From JACDAN01 sp036554945 (GTDB lineage Bacteria; Actinomycetota; Thermoleophilia; Gaiellales; Gaiellaceae), in NCBI GenBank assembly GCA_036554945.1, contig DATBMH010000069.1, positions 1-64,000 on the forward strand: a stretch of 64,000 bases of DNA. Direction: 5' to 3'. Position numbers and translations under genes: made by a program. Positions 33,357 through 40,679 of the stretch are shown here, in pieces. Within the stretch, counting starts at the first letter, position 1, and the number at the start of each line of letters is the position of its first letter. Under the pieces are notes generated by a model that was not told the DNA's origin, searched no databases, and was given only the letters and a program-made list of their open reading frames with translations.

Positions 33357-34155
33357 GCCGGAACCTCTCGCCGAAGCTCTTCTCGATCTCCAGCGCCTGA
33401 CCGAGCGCCTCCGGCGCGAGTGCCCCTGGGACCGCGAACAGACCGCTCGCACGATCGTCCCGCACACCGTCGAGGAGGCCTACGAGGTCGCCGACGCGGC
33501 CGTGGCCGGCGACGACGCGAAGCTCGAGGACGAGCTCGGCGATCTCCTCTTCCAGACCTACTTCCTCGCGCTGCTGCTCGAGGAGCGCCGGGCCGGCTCG
33601 CTCGAGTCCGTCGCGCGCAACGTCCACGAGAAGCTCGTTCGCCGCCATCCGCACGTCTTCGGCGAGGTGGACGCCGACACGCCGGGCCGGGTCCGCTCGA
33701 ACTGGGAGCGCATCAAGGCGGAGCAGGAGGGACGAGAAGGGATCTTCCACCACGTCCCGGAGACGCTGCCCGCGCTGCTCTACGCCCGGAAGCTGCAGCG
33801 CCGGGCGGCTGCGATCGACTTCGAGTACCCGGACATCGCCGGCGCGCTGGCCGATCTCGACGACGAGGTGCGCGAGCTCCGCGAGGCGCTCGCGGCCGCC
33901 GGTGAGCCGTCCCCGGAGGCCGAGCCGGATCCCCACGTCTTCGAGGAGATGGGCGACGTGCTCTTCGCGGCCGTCAACACGGCGCGCAAGCTGAACGTCG
34001 ACCCCGAGCTCGCCCTGCGCGCGATGGCGCGCCGGTTCTCCGACCGGGTCGAGCGCGCGGCGGCGCTGTCCGAAGCCGACGGGAAGGACTTCTCGACGCT
34101 CACGCTCGACGAGAAAGACCGATACTTCGACGCCGCGAAGGAGCACTTCCGATGA
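33349..34155 (+). CDS. mazG: Nucleoside triphosphate pyrophosphohydrolase MazG, non-canonical start
   Basis: 268 residues if read from CTG 33349, seven bases before the end of the upstream gene. The first GTG, at 33502, would delete CPWDREQTARTIVPHTVEEA and the catalytic EEAYE helix, which are essential in MazG. The rest shows EDELGDLLFQTYFLALLLEE, RRHPHVFGEV, SNWERIKAEQ, then a second MazG repeat with a conserved EEMGDVLFAAVNTARKLNVD. It hydrolyses non-canonical NTPs or regulates NTP pools. Its stop overlaps eno (ATGA). Confidence 0.85.
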   Translation: MAEPEPLAEALLDLQRLTERLRRECPWDREQTARTIVPHTVEEAYEVADAAVAGDDAKLEDELGDLLFQTYFLALLLEERRAGSLESVARNVHEKLVRRHPHVFGEVDADTPGRVRSNWERIKAEQEGREGIFHHVPETLPALLYARKLQRRAAAIDFEYPDIAGALADLDDEVRELREALAAAGEPSPEAEPDPHVFEEMGDVLFAAVNTARKLNVDPELALRAMARRFSDRVERAAALSEADGKDFSTLTLDEKDRYFDAAKEHFR

Positions 34156-35432
34156 GCACACCGATCGCCGACGTCCGAGCCCGCATGATCCTCGACTCCC
34201 GGGGCAACCCGACCGTGGAGGTCGAGGTCGTGCTCGAGTCGGGCGCCGTCGGACGGGCCGCAGTGCCGTCGGGCGCCTCGACCGGCAAGTTCGAGGCCGT
34301 CGAGCTCAGGGACGGCGACCAGGGCGCCTGGCTCGGCAAGGGCGTCTCCAAGGCGATCGAGAACGTGGTGAATGAGATCGCGCCGGCCGTCCGCGGCATG
34401 GATCCCGAGGACCAGGCGGGGGTCGACTCCGCGATCGTCATGCTCGACGGCACCGACAACAAGGGCCGGCTCGGCGCGAACGCGATCCTCGGCGTGTCGC
34501 TCGCGGTCGCGAAGGCCGCCGCCGCCGAGGCGCGCACGCCGCTGTACCGCTGGATCGGCGGCGCGGACGCGCACGTCCTGCCGGTTCCGATGCTGAACGT
34601 CGTCAACGGCGGCGCCCACGCGAACAACGCGCTCGACGTCCAGGAGTTCATGCTCGTGCCTGCGGGCTGCGAGAGCTTCAGCGAAGCGCTCCGCGTCGGC
34701 GTCGAGGTCTTCCACCACCTGAAGAAGCTGCTCGACGAGCGCGGGATGAGCACGGCCGTCGGCGACGAGGGCGGCTTCGCGCCCGACCTCCCGTCCACGG
34801 CGGCCGCGGTCGAGACGGTGCTCGAGGCGGCCGAGCGCGCCGGGCACCGGGAGCGCGTCGGGATCGCGCTCGACGTCGCGGCGACGGAGCTCTTCGCGGA
34901 CGGCGCCTACCGCTTCGAAGGCGAGGGCCAGAGGCGCGACACGGCCGGGATGATCGAGCTGTACCGGTCGCTGGCCGAGGGCTATCCGCTGCTCTCGGTC
35001 GAGGACCCGCTCTCCGAGGAGGAGTGGGAGGCGTGGGCGAGGCTCACGAGCGAGCTCGGCGAGCACCTGCAGGTCGTCGGAGACGACCTCTTCGTGACGA
35101 ACACCGAGCGGCTGCAGCGCGGGATCGAGGGCGGCGTCGCGAACGCGATCCTCGTCAAGGTGAACCAGATCGGGACGCTCACCGAGACGCTGGAGACGAT
35201 CGCCCTCGCGCGGTCGGCAGGCTTTGCGTCCGTGATCTCGCACCGATCCGGCGAGACCGAGGACACGACGATCGCCGACCTCGCCGTTGCGACGAACGCG
35301 GGGCAGATCAAGACTGGCGCGCCTTCCCGGACCGACCGCACGGCGAAGTACAACCAGCTGCTCCGCATCGAAGAGGAGCTGGGAGCCGACGCCGAATACC
35401 CGGGTTGGAATGCGTTCCCTCGTCGTCCTTAG
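34152..35432 (+). CDS. eno: Enolase
   Basis: 426 residues; the ATG overlaps the mazG stop. It interconverts 2-phosphoglycerate and phosphoenolpyruvate. Signatures: ILDSRGNPTVEVEVVLESG, PSGASTGKFEAVELRDGD, NVVNGGAHANNALDVQEFM, GDEGGFAPDLPS, SVEDPLSEEEWEAW, ILVKVNQIGTLTETLE, SHRSGETEDTTIADLAVA and GQIKTGAPSRTDRTAKYNQL. Full length. The final 23 bp overlap the next gene. The eno-(small gene)-pyk-ftsB-DUF501 order is typical of actinobacteria with local insertions. Confidence 0.97.
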   Translation: MSTPIADVRARMILDSRGNPTVEVEVVLESGAVGRAAVPSGASTGKFEAVELRDGDQGAWLGKGVSKAIENVVNEIAPAVRGMDPEDQAGVDSAIVMLDGTDNKGRLGANAILGVSLAVAKAAAAEARTPLYRWIGGADAHVLPVPMLNVVNGGAHANNALDVQEFMLVPAGCESFSEALRVGVEVFHHLKKLLDERGMSTAVGDEGGFAPDLPSTAAAVETVLEAAERAGHRERVGIALDVAATELFADGAYRFEGEGQRRDTAGMIELYRSLAEGYPLLSVEDPLSEEEWEAWARLTSELGEHLQVVGDDLFVTNTERLQRGIEGGVANAILVKVNQIGTLTETLETIALARSAGFASVISHRSGETEDTTIADLAVATNAGQIKTGAPSRTDRTAKYNQLLRIEEELGADAEYPGWNAFPRRP

Positions 35433-36171
35433 CCTCTTCGCCGCCCTCACGCTCGCCGGCTGCGGCGACGACGACACGACGACGGTCACCGTCCGCGAGA
35501 CGGTCACCGAGACCGCCACCTCCTCGGTCCCGTCCGAGGCCCCGGCGGTCGTCGCGCTCTACTTCCTGCAGGACGGCAAGGTCTGGCCGGAGGCCCGCGG
35601 GATCACCACGGACCAGGCGATCGCGACGAACACGATCCACCAGCTGTTCGAAGGAACCGAGAGCGGCCTGGCGACGGCGATCCCGCCGGAGACGCGGCTC
35701 CGCGGCCTGACCGTTGACGGCGGCGTTGCCTCGATCCAGCTCGACCCCGTGCTGACCGACCGGAAGGCGATGGCGCAGATCGCCTACACGCTCATGCAGT
35801 TCCCGACCGTCAGGCGCGTGTCGTTCAACGGCGGCCGTCCGCTCGGCGCCGGCGCGTTCGAGGCGCAGACGCCGGCGATCCTCGTCCAGACGCCGTTGAG
35901 CGGCGAGGAGGTCGAGTCCGGCTTCGAGGCCTCCGGCACGGCGAACACCTTCGAGGCGACCTTCCAGTACGAGCTGCGGAACTCGGAGAACCAGATCCTG
36001 CAGAAGGACTTCGTGACCGCCACCTCGGGGTCCGGCACGCGCGGCACCTTCAGCTTCGCCGTCACGTACGACCTCGACGGCCCGCAGGAGGGCAGCCTCG
36101 TCGTCTTCGAGATCTCGGCGGCCGACGGCTCTCGGACGAACGAGCGGACGATCCCGCTCCAGCTACGCTGA
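35410..36171 (+). CDS. GerMN / Gmad2 domain lipoprotein
   Basis: 253 residues from ATG 35410, selected because it begins a lipoprotein signal (MRSLVVLSLFAALTLAGC). A Thr/Val-rich linker follows, then a GerMN domain (about 45-150: VALYFLQDGKVWPEARGI, TVDGGVASIQLDPVL) and a C-terminal Ig-like Gmad2 domain (ILVQTPLSGEEVESGFEASG onward). Such lipoproteins sit outside the membrane; their role is not established outside spore germination. It overlaps eno and is followed four bases later by pyk. Confidence 0.86.
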   Translation: MRSLVVLSLFAALTLAGCGDDDTTTVTVRETVTETATSSVPSEAPAVVALYFLQDGKVWPEARGITTDQAIATNTIHQLFEGTESGLATAIPPETRLRGLTVDGGVASIQLDPVLTDRKAMAQIAYTLMQFPTVRRVSFNGGRPLGAGAFEAQTPAILVQTPLSGEEVESGFEASGTANTFEATFQYELRNSENQILQKDFVTATSGSGTRGTFSFAVTYDLDGPQEGSLVVFEISAADGSRTNERTIPLQLR

Positions 36172-36175
36172 GCCC

Positions 36176-37594
36176 GTGGCGTCCGCGGTTCCCCGCCGGA
36201 CAAAGATCGTGGCCACGCTCGGGCCGGCGTGCGCCACCGAGGAGCGCATTCTCGAGCTGGCGCGCTCGGGGATGAACGGCGCGCGCCTGAACTTCTCTCA
36301 TGGGACACAGGAGCAGCACGCCGAGTACGCACGCATGGTGCGGGCGGCGCAGAAGGAGCTCGGCGAGCCGATCGCGCTGATCGCCGATCTCCAGGGGCCG
36401 AAGCTTCGCATCGGCGACCTCGACGCGCCGATCCAGCTCGAGGAAGGCGAGGAGATCGTCGTCACCGGCGGCGAGGACGGACGCCACGACGGCGAGCTTC
36501 CGGTCCTCCCTGCGGTGATCGGTCAGGTGCTCGAGCCCGGTCACGACGTCCTGATCGACGACGGGCTCGTCCGGCTCCGCGTCGAGGCGGTCGCCGCGGG
36601 CCGCGCCCGCTGCGAGGTCGTCGTGGGCGGCGTCGTCTCGTCCCACAAGGGCGTGAACGTCCCCGGCGTCCCGGTGCCGATCCCGGCGCTGACCCGGAAG
36701 GACGCCGACGACCTCGAGTTCGCCCTCGACCTCGGCGTCGACTTCGTGGCCCTGTCGTTCGTCCGCTCGGCCGCCGACGTCCGGGACCTGAAGGAGCTCA
36801 TCTCGCAGGCCGAATCGCACGCGCACGTGATCGCCAAGATCGAGAAGGCGGAGGCCGTCGACGCGCTCCCGGCGATCCTCGAGGAGTCCGACGCGATCAT
36901 GGTTGCCCGCGGCGACCTGGGCGTCGAGATCGGTGTCGAGGTCGTGCCGCTGCTCCAGAAGCGGATCATCCTGGCCTCGCTCGAGCGCGGGAAGCCCGTG
37001 ATCACGGCGACGCAGATGCTGGAGTCGATGGTCAACCAGCCCGAGCCGACGAGGGCGGAGGCGAGCGACGTCGCGAACGCGATCCTCGACGGGACCTCGG
37101 CCGTGATGCTCTCGGAGGAGACGGCGATCGGGCGCTACCCGCTCGAGGCCGTCCGGACGATGCAGCGGATCGCGAAGACGATCGAGCCGAGCATCGAGTA
37201 CCGTCACCAGTTCCCGCAGCCGGGCGACGAGCCCACGGTCGGGCAGGCGATGTCGAACGCTGCCTGCGACCTGGCGGAGACGCTGGGCGCCAAGGCGATC
37301 CTGGTCCCGACGTTCACCGGCCGGACCGCCTCGGTCGTGGCCCGGCTCCGGCCGCGCCGCCCGATCATCGGGCTCTCGCACCACGACCACGCGCTGCAGC
37401 ACATGGCGCTCGAGTGGGGGGTGACGCCGATGCGGATGGCCGAGGCCGCCGACGTGGAGGAGCTCTGGAGCCGCTCGATCGAGGTCGGCCGCGCGACGGG
37501 CTTCCTCGACGAGGGCGACCTGGTGGTGCTCACGGCGGGGACGGCGGTCAACCTGCCAGGCTCGACCGACGTCATCAAGCTCAGCTACGCGTAG
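36176..37594 (+). CDS. pyk: Pyruvate kinase
   Basis: 472 residues from GTG 36176; TACGCT lies six bases upstream within the previous gene. Converts PEP and ADP to pyruvate and ATP. Signatures: RTKIVATLGPACATEE, GARLNFSHGTQEQHAEY, LIADLQGPKLRIGDL, IAKIEKAEAVDALPAILEES (active-site Lys and Glu), MVARGDLGVEIGVEVVP, TATQMLESMVNQPEPTRAEA and a C-terminal allosteric domain. Clustering with eno places the two last glycolytic steps together. Confidence 0.97.
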   Translation: MASAVPRRTKIVATLGPACATEERILELARSGMNGARLNFSHGTQEQHAEYARMVRAAQKELGEPIALIADLQGPKLRIGDLDAPIQLEEGEEIVVTGGEDGRHDGELPVLPAVIGQVLEPGHDVLIDDGLVRLRVEAVAAGRARCEVVVGGVVSSHKGVNVPGVPVPIPALTRKDADDLEFALDLGVDFVALSFVRSAADVRDLKELISQAESHAHVIAKIEKAEAVDALPAILEESDAIMVARGDLGVEIGVEVVPLLQKRIILASLERGKPVITATQMLESMVNQPEPTRAEASDVANAILDGTSAVMLSEETAIGRYPLEAVRTMQRIAKTIEPSIEYRHQFPQPGDEPTVGQAMSNAACDLAETLGAKAILVPTFTGRTASVVARLRPRRPIIGLSHHDHALQHMALEWGVTPMRMAEAADVEELWSRSIEVGRATGFLDEGDLVVLTAGTAVNLPGSTDVIKLSYA

Positions 37595-37626
37595 GAGGAG
37601 CGCGCTCCACGCCGAACCGACGGGCC

Positions 37627-37974
37627 ATGTCCCGGTCCCGCCCGAAGCGGCGCCCGCGCCGCCGCATCCCGCTGACCCGCTGGCTCGCCGTCGCGACGAT
37701 CCTCGTCGTGGGGCTGCTCTACTACCGCCCGCTGAAGAGCTACGTCGAGACGAAGGCGTCGCTCGAGGATCGCGCCGCCGAGGTGCGGGAGCTGCGCGCT
37801 GAGCGGGACGAGCTGGCGCGCAAGGTCGCCGAGTCCGACACGCCCGAGGCCCTTGCCCGCCGGGCGCGCCGGCTCGGCCTCGTCAAGCCCGGTGAGCGCC
37901 TGTTCATCGTCAAGGGGATCGACGAGTGGAAGGCGCGCCAGACGGCGGAAACTAGGATCGGAGGCGGTGGATGA
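37627..37974 (+). CDS. ftsB: FtsB/DivIC-like cell-division protein
   Basis: 115 residues from ATG 37627. A very basic cytoplasmic tail (SRSRPKRRPRRRIPLTR), one membrane helix (about 18-36, LAVATILVVGLLYYRPL), then an extracellular coiled coil (about 40-75, EDRAAEVRELRAERDELARK) and ARRARRLGLVKPGERLFIVK, the septum-formation initiator C-terminal motif. It is a divisome subunit in complex with FtsL and FtsQ. The stop overlaps the DUF501 start. Confidence 0.9.
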   Translation: MSRSRPKRRPRRRIPLTRWLAVATILVVGLLYYRPLKSYVETKASLEDRAAEVRELRAERDELARKVAESDTPEALARRARRLGLVKPGERLFIVKGIDEWKARQTAETRIGGGG

Positions 37975-38470
37975 CCGGGCGGTCGTGGAGCGGCAGCTGG
38001 GCCGGGAGCCGCGCGCCTTCGTGCGCGTCGCCGTCCGCTGCCCGTTCGGCGCACCGGCGGTAACGCTCCAGGCGCCGTACGACAGCGCCGGCGACCCCTT
38101 CCCGACGACCTTCTACCTCACCTGCCGCTACCTCGTCGCCGCGGTCGCGCGGCTCGAGGCGGCGGGTGGGATCGAGCGCTGGAGCGAGCTGGCGGAGACG
38201 GACGAGGAGCTCTCGGCGAGCCTCGCGGCGGCCACGGAGGACCAGCGGACGCTGCGCCACGAGCTCGCGGGCGACACGGTGGGCAAGGAGAACGGCGCGT
38301 CCCTCGACCTCGGTATCGGCGGCACCGCGCGGCCCGAGCGGCTCAAGTGCCTCCACGCGCACGTCGCGTTCGCGCTGGCGCGGCCGGGCTACGAGCTGGG
38401 CGAGCGCATCCGTGCCGAGGTCGAGCCCGCGTGGCCGGAGCGATGCTGCACTCTCGACGGCACCGGGTAA
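37967..38470 (+). CDS. DUF501 protein
   Basis: 167 residues from GTG 37967, with TAGGAT eight bases upstream. Strong DUF501 pattern: VVERQLGREPRAFVRVAVRC, PFGAPAVTLQAPYDSAGDPF, PTTFYLTCRYLVAAVARLEA, and a C-terminal RPERLKCLHAHVAFALA followed by PAWPERCC. The His/Cys residues suggest metal binding but no activity is assigned. In actinobacteria this gene habitually follows eno and ftsB, as here; the ppx gene usually found next is missing. Confidence 0.9.
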   Translation: MDDRAVVERQLGREPRAFVRVAVRCPFGAPAVTLQAPYDSAGDPFPTTFYLTCRYLVAAVARLEAAGGIERWSELAETDEELSASLAAATEDQRTLRHELAGDTVGKENGASLDLGIGGTARPERLKCLHAHVAFALARPGYELGERIRAEVEPAWPERCCTLDGTG

Positions 38471-38481
38471 GGGACGGGTCT

Positions 38482-38796
38482 GTGGCGACGAATGTCGAGA
38501 CGGCGCGCCAGCAGTGGGCCGAGGGCAGCCGGCGCCTGTCGGCGTCCTCGTCCGACCCGGACGCCTACGAGACCCTCATCGCCCAGGTCGACGCCGTGAC
38601 CGAGGCGCTGCGCCGCCGGATCGGCGAGCACTTCACCCTGGCCGAGCTCGCCGACGTCTACGGCGGCGACGACGGCTGGGTCTACGAGGCGGTCGGCGAG
38701 CGGGCGGCGAGGCCGGGCTGGACGAGCAAGCTCTCCGTGGCCCAGGACGCGGCGTTCCACCTCTATGCACGCGGCGCGACCGACTACGCGCCGTGA
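38482..38796 (+). CDS. Conserved-type helical protein of unknown function
   Basis: 104 residues from GTG 38482. All-helical, charged: ATNVETARQQWAEGSRRLS, then LIAQVDAVTEALRRRIGEHF, FTLAELADVYGGDDGWVYEA and a C-terminal AQDAAFHLYARGATDYAP. The FTLAELADVY segment reads like a short HTH but no recognition helix is obvious. It lies 11 bp after DUF501 and overlaps the next start (GTGA), so it belongs to the division-linked operon. Function not recognised. Confidence 0.75.
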   Translation: MATNVETARQQWAEGSRRLSASSSDPDAYETLIAQVDAVTEALRRRIGEHFTLAELADVYGGDDGWVYEAVGERAARPGWTSKLSVAQDAAFHLYARGATDYAP

Positions 38797-39020
38797 GGGC
38801 CGGCCCGTCGATCCGCAGGCGGCGCCGGCGCGGCGGCACGGTCCTGCGCTGGCTGGCCCGCATCGCGGTCGTCGTGATCGTGTTCGGGCTCGGCGTTGCC
38901 TTCGGGCAGGCGCTCGAGGACCGGCCGGAGCCCTCGCGCCCGATCACGAGCATCGCGACGATCCAGCCGTGGACGCAGACGGACCGCGTCGAGACGCGGA
39001 CCGTCACGGTCACGCCCTGA
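38793..39020 (+). CDS. Small single-pass membrane protein
   Basis: 75 residues from GTG 38793, GTGA overlap with the preceding gene. A cluster of six arginines (SIRRRRRRGG), one membrane helix (about 19-38, WLARIAVVVIVFGLGVAFG), then a 35-residue extracellular tail rich in Pro and Thr (PEPSRPITSIATIQPWTQ). Positive-inside topology predicts the C-terminus outside. It ends the ftsB-DUF501 operon and precedes the structured intergenic region. No family recognised. Confidence 0.68.
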   Translation: MRAGPSIRRRRRRGGTVLRWLARIAVVVIVFGLGVAFGQALEDRPEPSRPITSIATIQPWTQTDRVETRTVTVTP

Positions 39021-39029
39021 GCCCTCGTG

Positions 39030-39195
39030 GGGAGGGCTTGGCGAAACAGCGGCTGAGCCGCCGGGCCGCGCTGCTCGCCCCGAGGACGGCGTCCTCAGTC
39101 GCGCCCGTATCTGACTGATACGGGCGCTCCCTGCGTCCTTGCCTCGGAACGAGCATCGCACCCCGGTGACGAGCGCCGTTCCGCCAAGCCCTCCC
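39030..39195. ncRNA. Candidate structured RNA with 6S-like long hairpin
   Basis: A 209-bp non-coding gap holds a 14-bp perfect closing stem (39030-39043 with 39182-39195), a large internal bubble whose 5' side can form its own CGGC-tga-GCCG hairpin, nested helices 39061-39065/39162-39166, 39068-39077/39150-39159 (one mismatch) and 39080-39085/39142-39147, and an 11-bp terminal hairpin (39101-39111/39117-39127, loop TGACT). The architecture resembles 6S RNA, but no sequence signature proves it. Either strand could be transcribed. It could also be a leader of the gene at 39230 or a decayed mobile palindrome. Confidence 0.5.
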
Positions 39196-39229
39196 GGCAA
39201 AGAAAAGGAAGGTTTGCTTAGATTCCGCC

Positions 39230-39832
39230 GTGGCCGAAGTGGGGGGAAGAGCGCGGCGCCAACCGCCGGGAAACGGCTCGACCGAGTGGCTGACGCTCGG
39301 CCAGGCCGCGAAGTACCTCGGTGTCGCCCAGAGCACGATCCGGAAGTGGTCGGACCAGGGACGGCTGCCCGCCTTCTACACGCCGGGCGGTCATCGCCGC
39401 TACCGGCGCCGTGACCTCGACGCGTTCGTGGCCGGCTCGGGCGGAGGAGCGGGCGGCGGGGTCCGCGGGACGCCGCTCGTCCTGATCGTCGACGACGACG
39501 CGCGGATCCGCGAGTTCGTCCGCGTCAACCTCGAGATGGACGGCTACGTCGTCCGCGAGGCGAGCAACGCGGACGAGGGGCTCGCCGCCCTCGAGGAGGA
39601 GCCCCCGGACCTGATCCTCCTCGACGTGATGATGCCGGGGGTCGACGGCTGGGAGATGCTTCGCCTCGTCCAGGAGCGGCACGGCGTCGGCGAGATCCCC
39701 GTGATCATGTTCAGCGGCCAGGTCGAGAGCTCGGACGACGACGCCGTCGCGCGCGGCGCCCAGGGCTTCCTCGGCAAGCCCTTCAACCCGCAGGACCTGA
39801 TCACGCGCACGAAAGAACTCCTCCGCGCTTAG
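39230..39832 (+). CDS. MerR/excisionase-type HTH fused to response-regulator receiver domain
   Basis: 200 residues from GTG 39230; TTAGAT ends six bases upstream. The DNA-binding domain is N-terminal (about 20-70: LTLGQAAKYLGVAQSTIRKW, SDQGRLPAFYTPGGHRRY), a Gly-rich linker follows, then a full receiver domain (82-200) with LIVDDDARIREF, phospho-acceptor LLDVMMPG, and LGKPFNPQDL. The domain order is reversed relative to ordinary response regulators. No histidine kinase is adjacent, so it is an orphan. It follows the structured intergenic region directly. Confidence 0.9.
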   Translation: MAEVGGRARRQPPGNGSTEWLTLGQAAKYLGVAQSTIRKWSDQGRLPAFYTPGGHRRYRRRDLDAFVAGSGGGAGGGVRGTPLVLIVDDDARIREFVRVNLEMDGYVVREASNADEGLAALEEEPPDLILLDVMMPGVDGWEMLRLVQERHGVGEIPVIMFSGQVESSDDDAVARGAQGFLGKPFNPQDLITRTKELLRA

Positions 39833-39838
39833 GTCGCC

Positions 39839-39864
39839 GCGAAAACCGGCTTCGCCGGTTTCGC
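39839..39864 (+). terminator. Hairpin after the HTH-receiver gene
   Basis: GCGAAAACCGGC pairs with GCCGGTTTCGC across a TTC loop, with one bulged A. It lies directly after the stop. It lacks a proper T-run, so it is a probable rather than certain terminator. Confidence 0.6.
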
Positions 39865-39902
39865 CGTGAAGGAGCTAGGTGAAGGAAGCGCGGTGCGAGG
39901 CG

Positions 39903-40379
39903 TCAGAGCTCTTCGGACGCCCGTAGGAGCCCGGCCACGATCACCAGGACCGCCGCGACGAGGCTGATCCAGATGCCGATCCCGCGGCTCGCCGGCTGGA
40001 AGTCGTCTGGGATCGAGATCACGCGGATCAACACCAGGATGGTCGCCAGCGAGCCGAGGACGATGACGACGAGGCTCTCGGGCACCGTGGCCGGCAGCTC
40101 GATGCCGGCGGCGTGGAGCAGGTGCAGCGCGACGACCGCGAGCCCCAGCAACAACACGATCTTGGCGACCGCGCCGGTGTGCCAGCCGATCACGGCGACG
40201 GTGAGGTCGCCCGTCGAGTTCACGTACCAGCCCATGAGGATCGAGAGGGCGAGCACCATCCCGGCGAGCCAGGTGAGCCGCTCGCCCGCCCCCCAGAGCC
40301 AGGTGGCGTCCGGCGCGAACCGGTCCGCGGGCTCCTCGGGCTCGTAGGCCTCGGGCGGGAGGGTCTCCGGCGATTCCAC
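39903..40379 (-). CDS. Four-helix membrane protein
   Basis: 158 residues from GTG 40379; GATACT lies seven bases upstream. An acidic proline-rich head (ESPETLPPEAYEPEEPADR) precedes four membrane helices (about 38-56, 66-86, 97-117, 130-152). The first helix contains TWLAGMVLALSILMGWY, a pattern seen in small actinobacterial membrane proteins. No known function. It is convergent with the HTH-receiver gene and 26 bp downstream of a similarly oriented small gene. Confidence 0.72.
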   Translation of the reverse strand: MESPETLPPEAYEPEEPADRFAPDATWLWGAGERLTWLAGMVLALSILMGWYVNSTGDLTVAVIGWHTGAVAKIVLLLGLAVVALHLLHAAGIELPATVPESLVVIVLGSLATILVLIRVISIPDDFQPASRGIGIWISLVAAVLVIVAGLLRASEEL

Positions 40380-40405
40380 GGCGGGAAGTATCGGTGATCG
40401 GTCGG

Positions 40406-40642
40406 CTACAGGCCGAAGAGGTGCTCGATCTGGCGCCACACGACGAGGGCCAGATAGGCCGTGAGGACGAGCAGGCAGAGCGTGACCGCGAGGAAGCGCA
40501 GCTTCGCGAGCGCGCGCTCCTGCTTCCGCTCCTGCCGGATCCGGCGGCGGGCCTTGTGGAATCGGTACGTGCGCTCCACCGCGATCGGGTCAGGAAGCGG
40601 CGGCTCTTCGGCGGCGTCGCTGCGCCGCGCGGGCTCGGCCAT
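40406..40642 (-). CDS. Small basic single-pass membrane protein
   Basis: 78 residues from ATG 40642; TATAGA ends nine bases upstream, and a GTG at 40651 would fall directly against that box. The cytoplasmic part is charged (FHKARRRIRQERKQERAL), with one helix near 50-70 (LRFLAVTLCLLVLTAYLALV) and a short end. It is divergent from the large phosphatase gene with 37 bp between starts. No family recognised. Confidence 0.66.
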   Translation of the reverse strand: MAEPARRSDAAEEPPLPDPIAVERTYRFHKARRRIRQERKQERALAKLRFLAVTLCLLVLTAYLALVVWRQIEHLFGL

Positions 40643-40679
40643 GGCCCGCACTCTATAAGAGCCTCCCTACACTTCGCGC

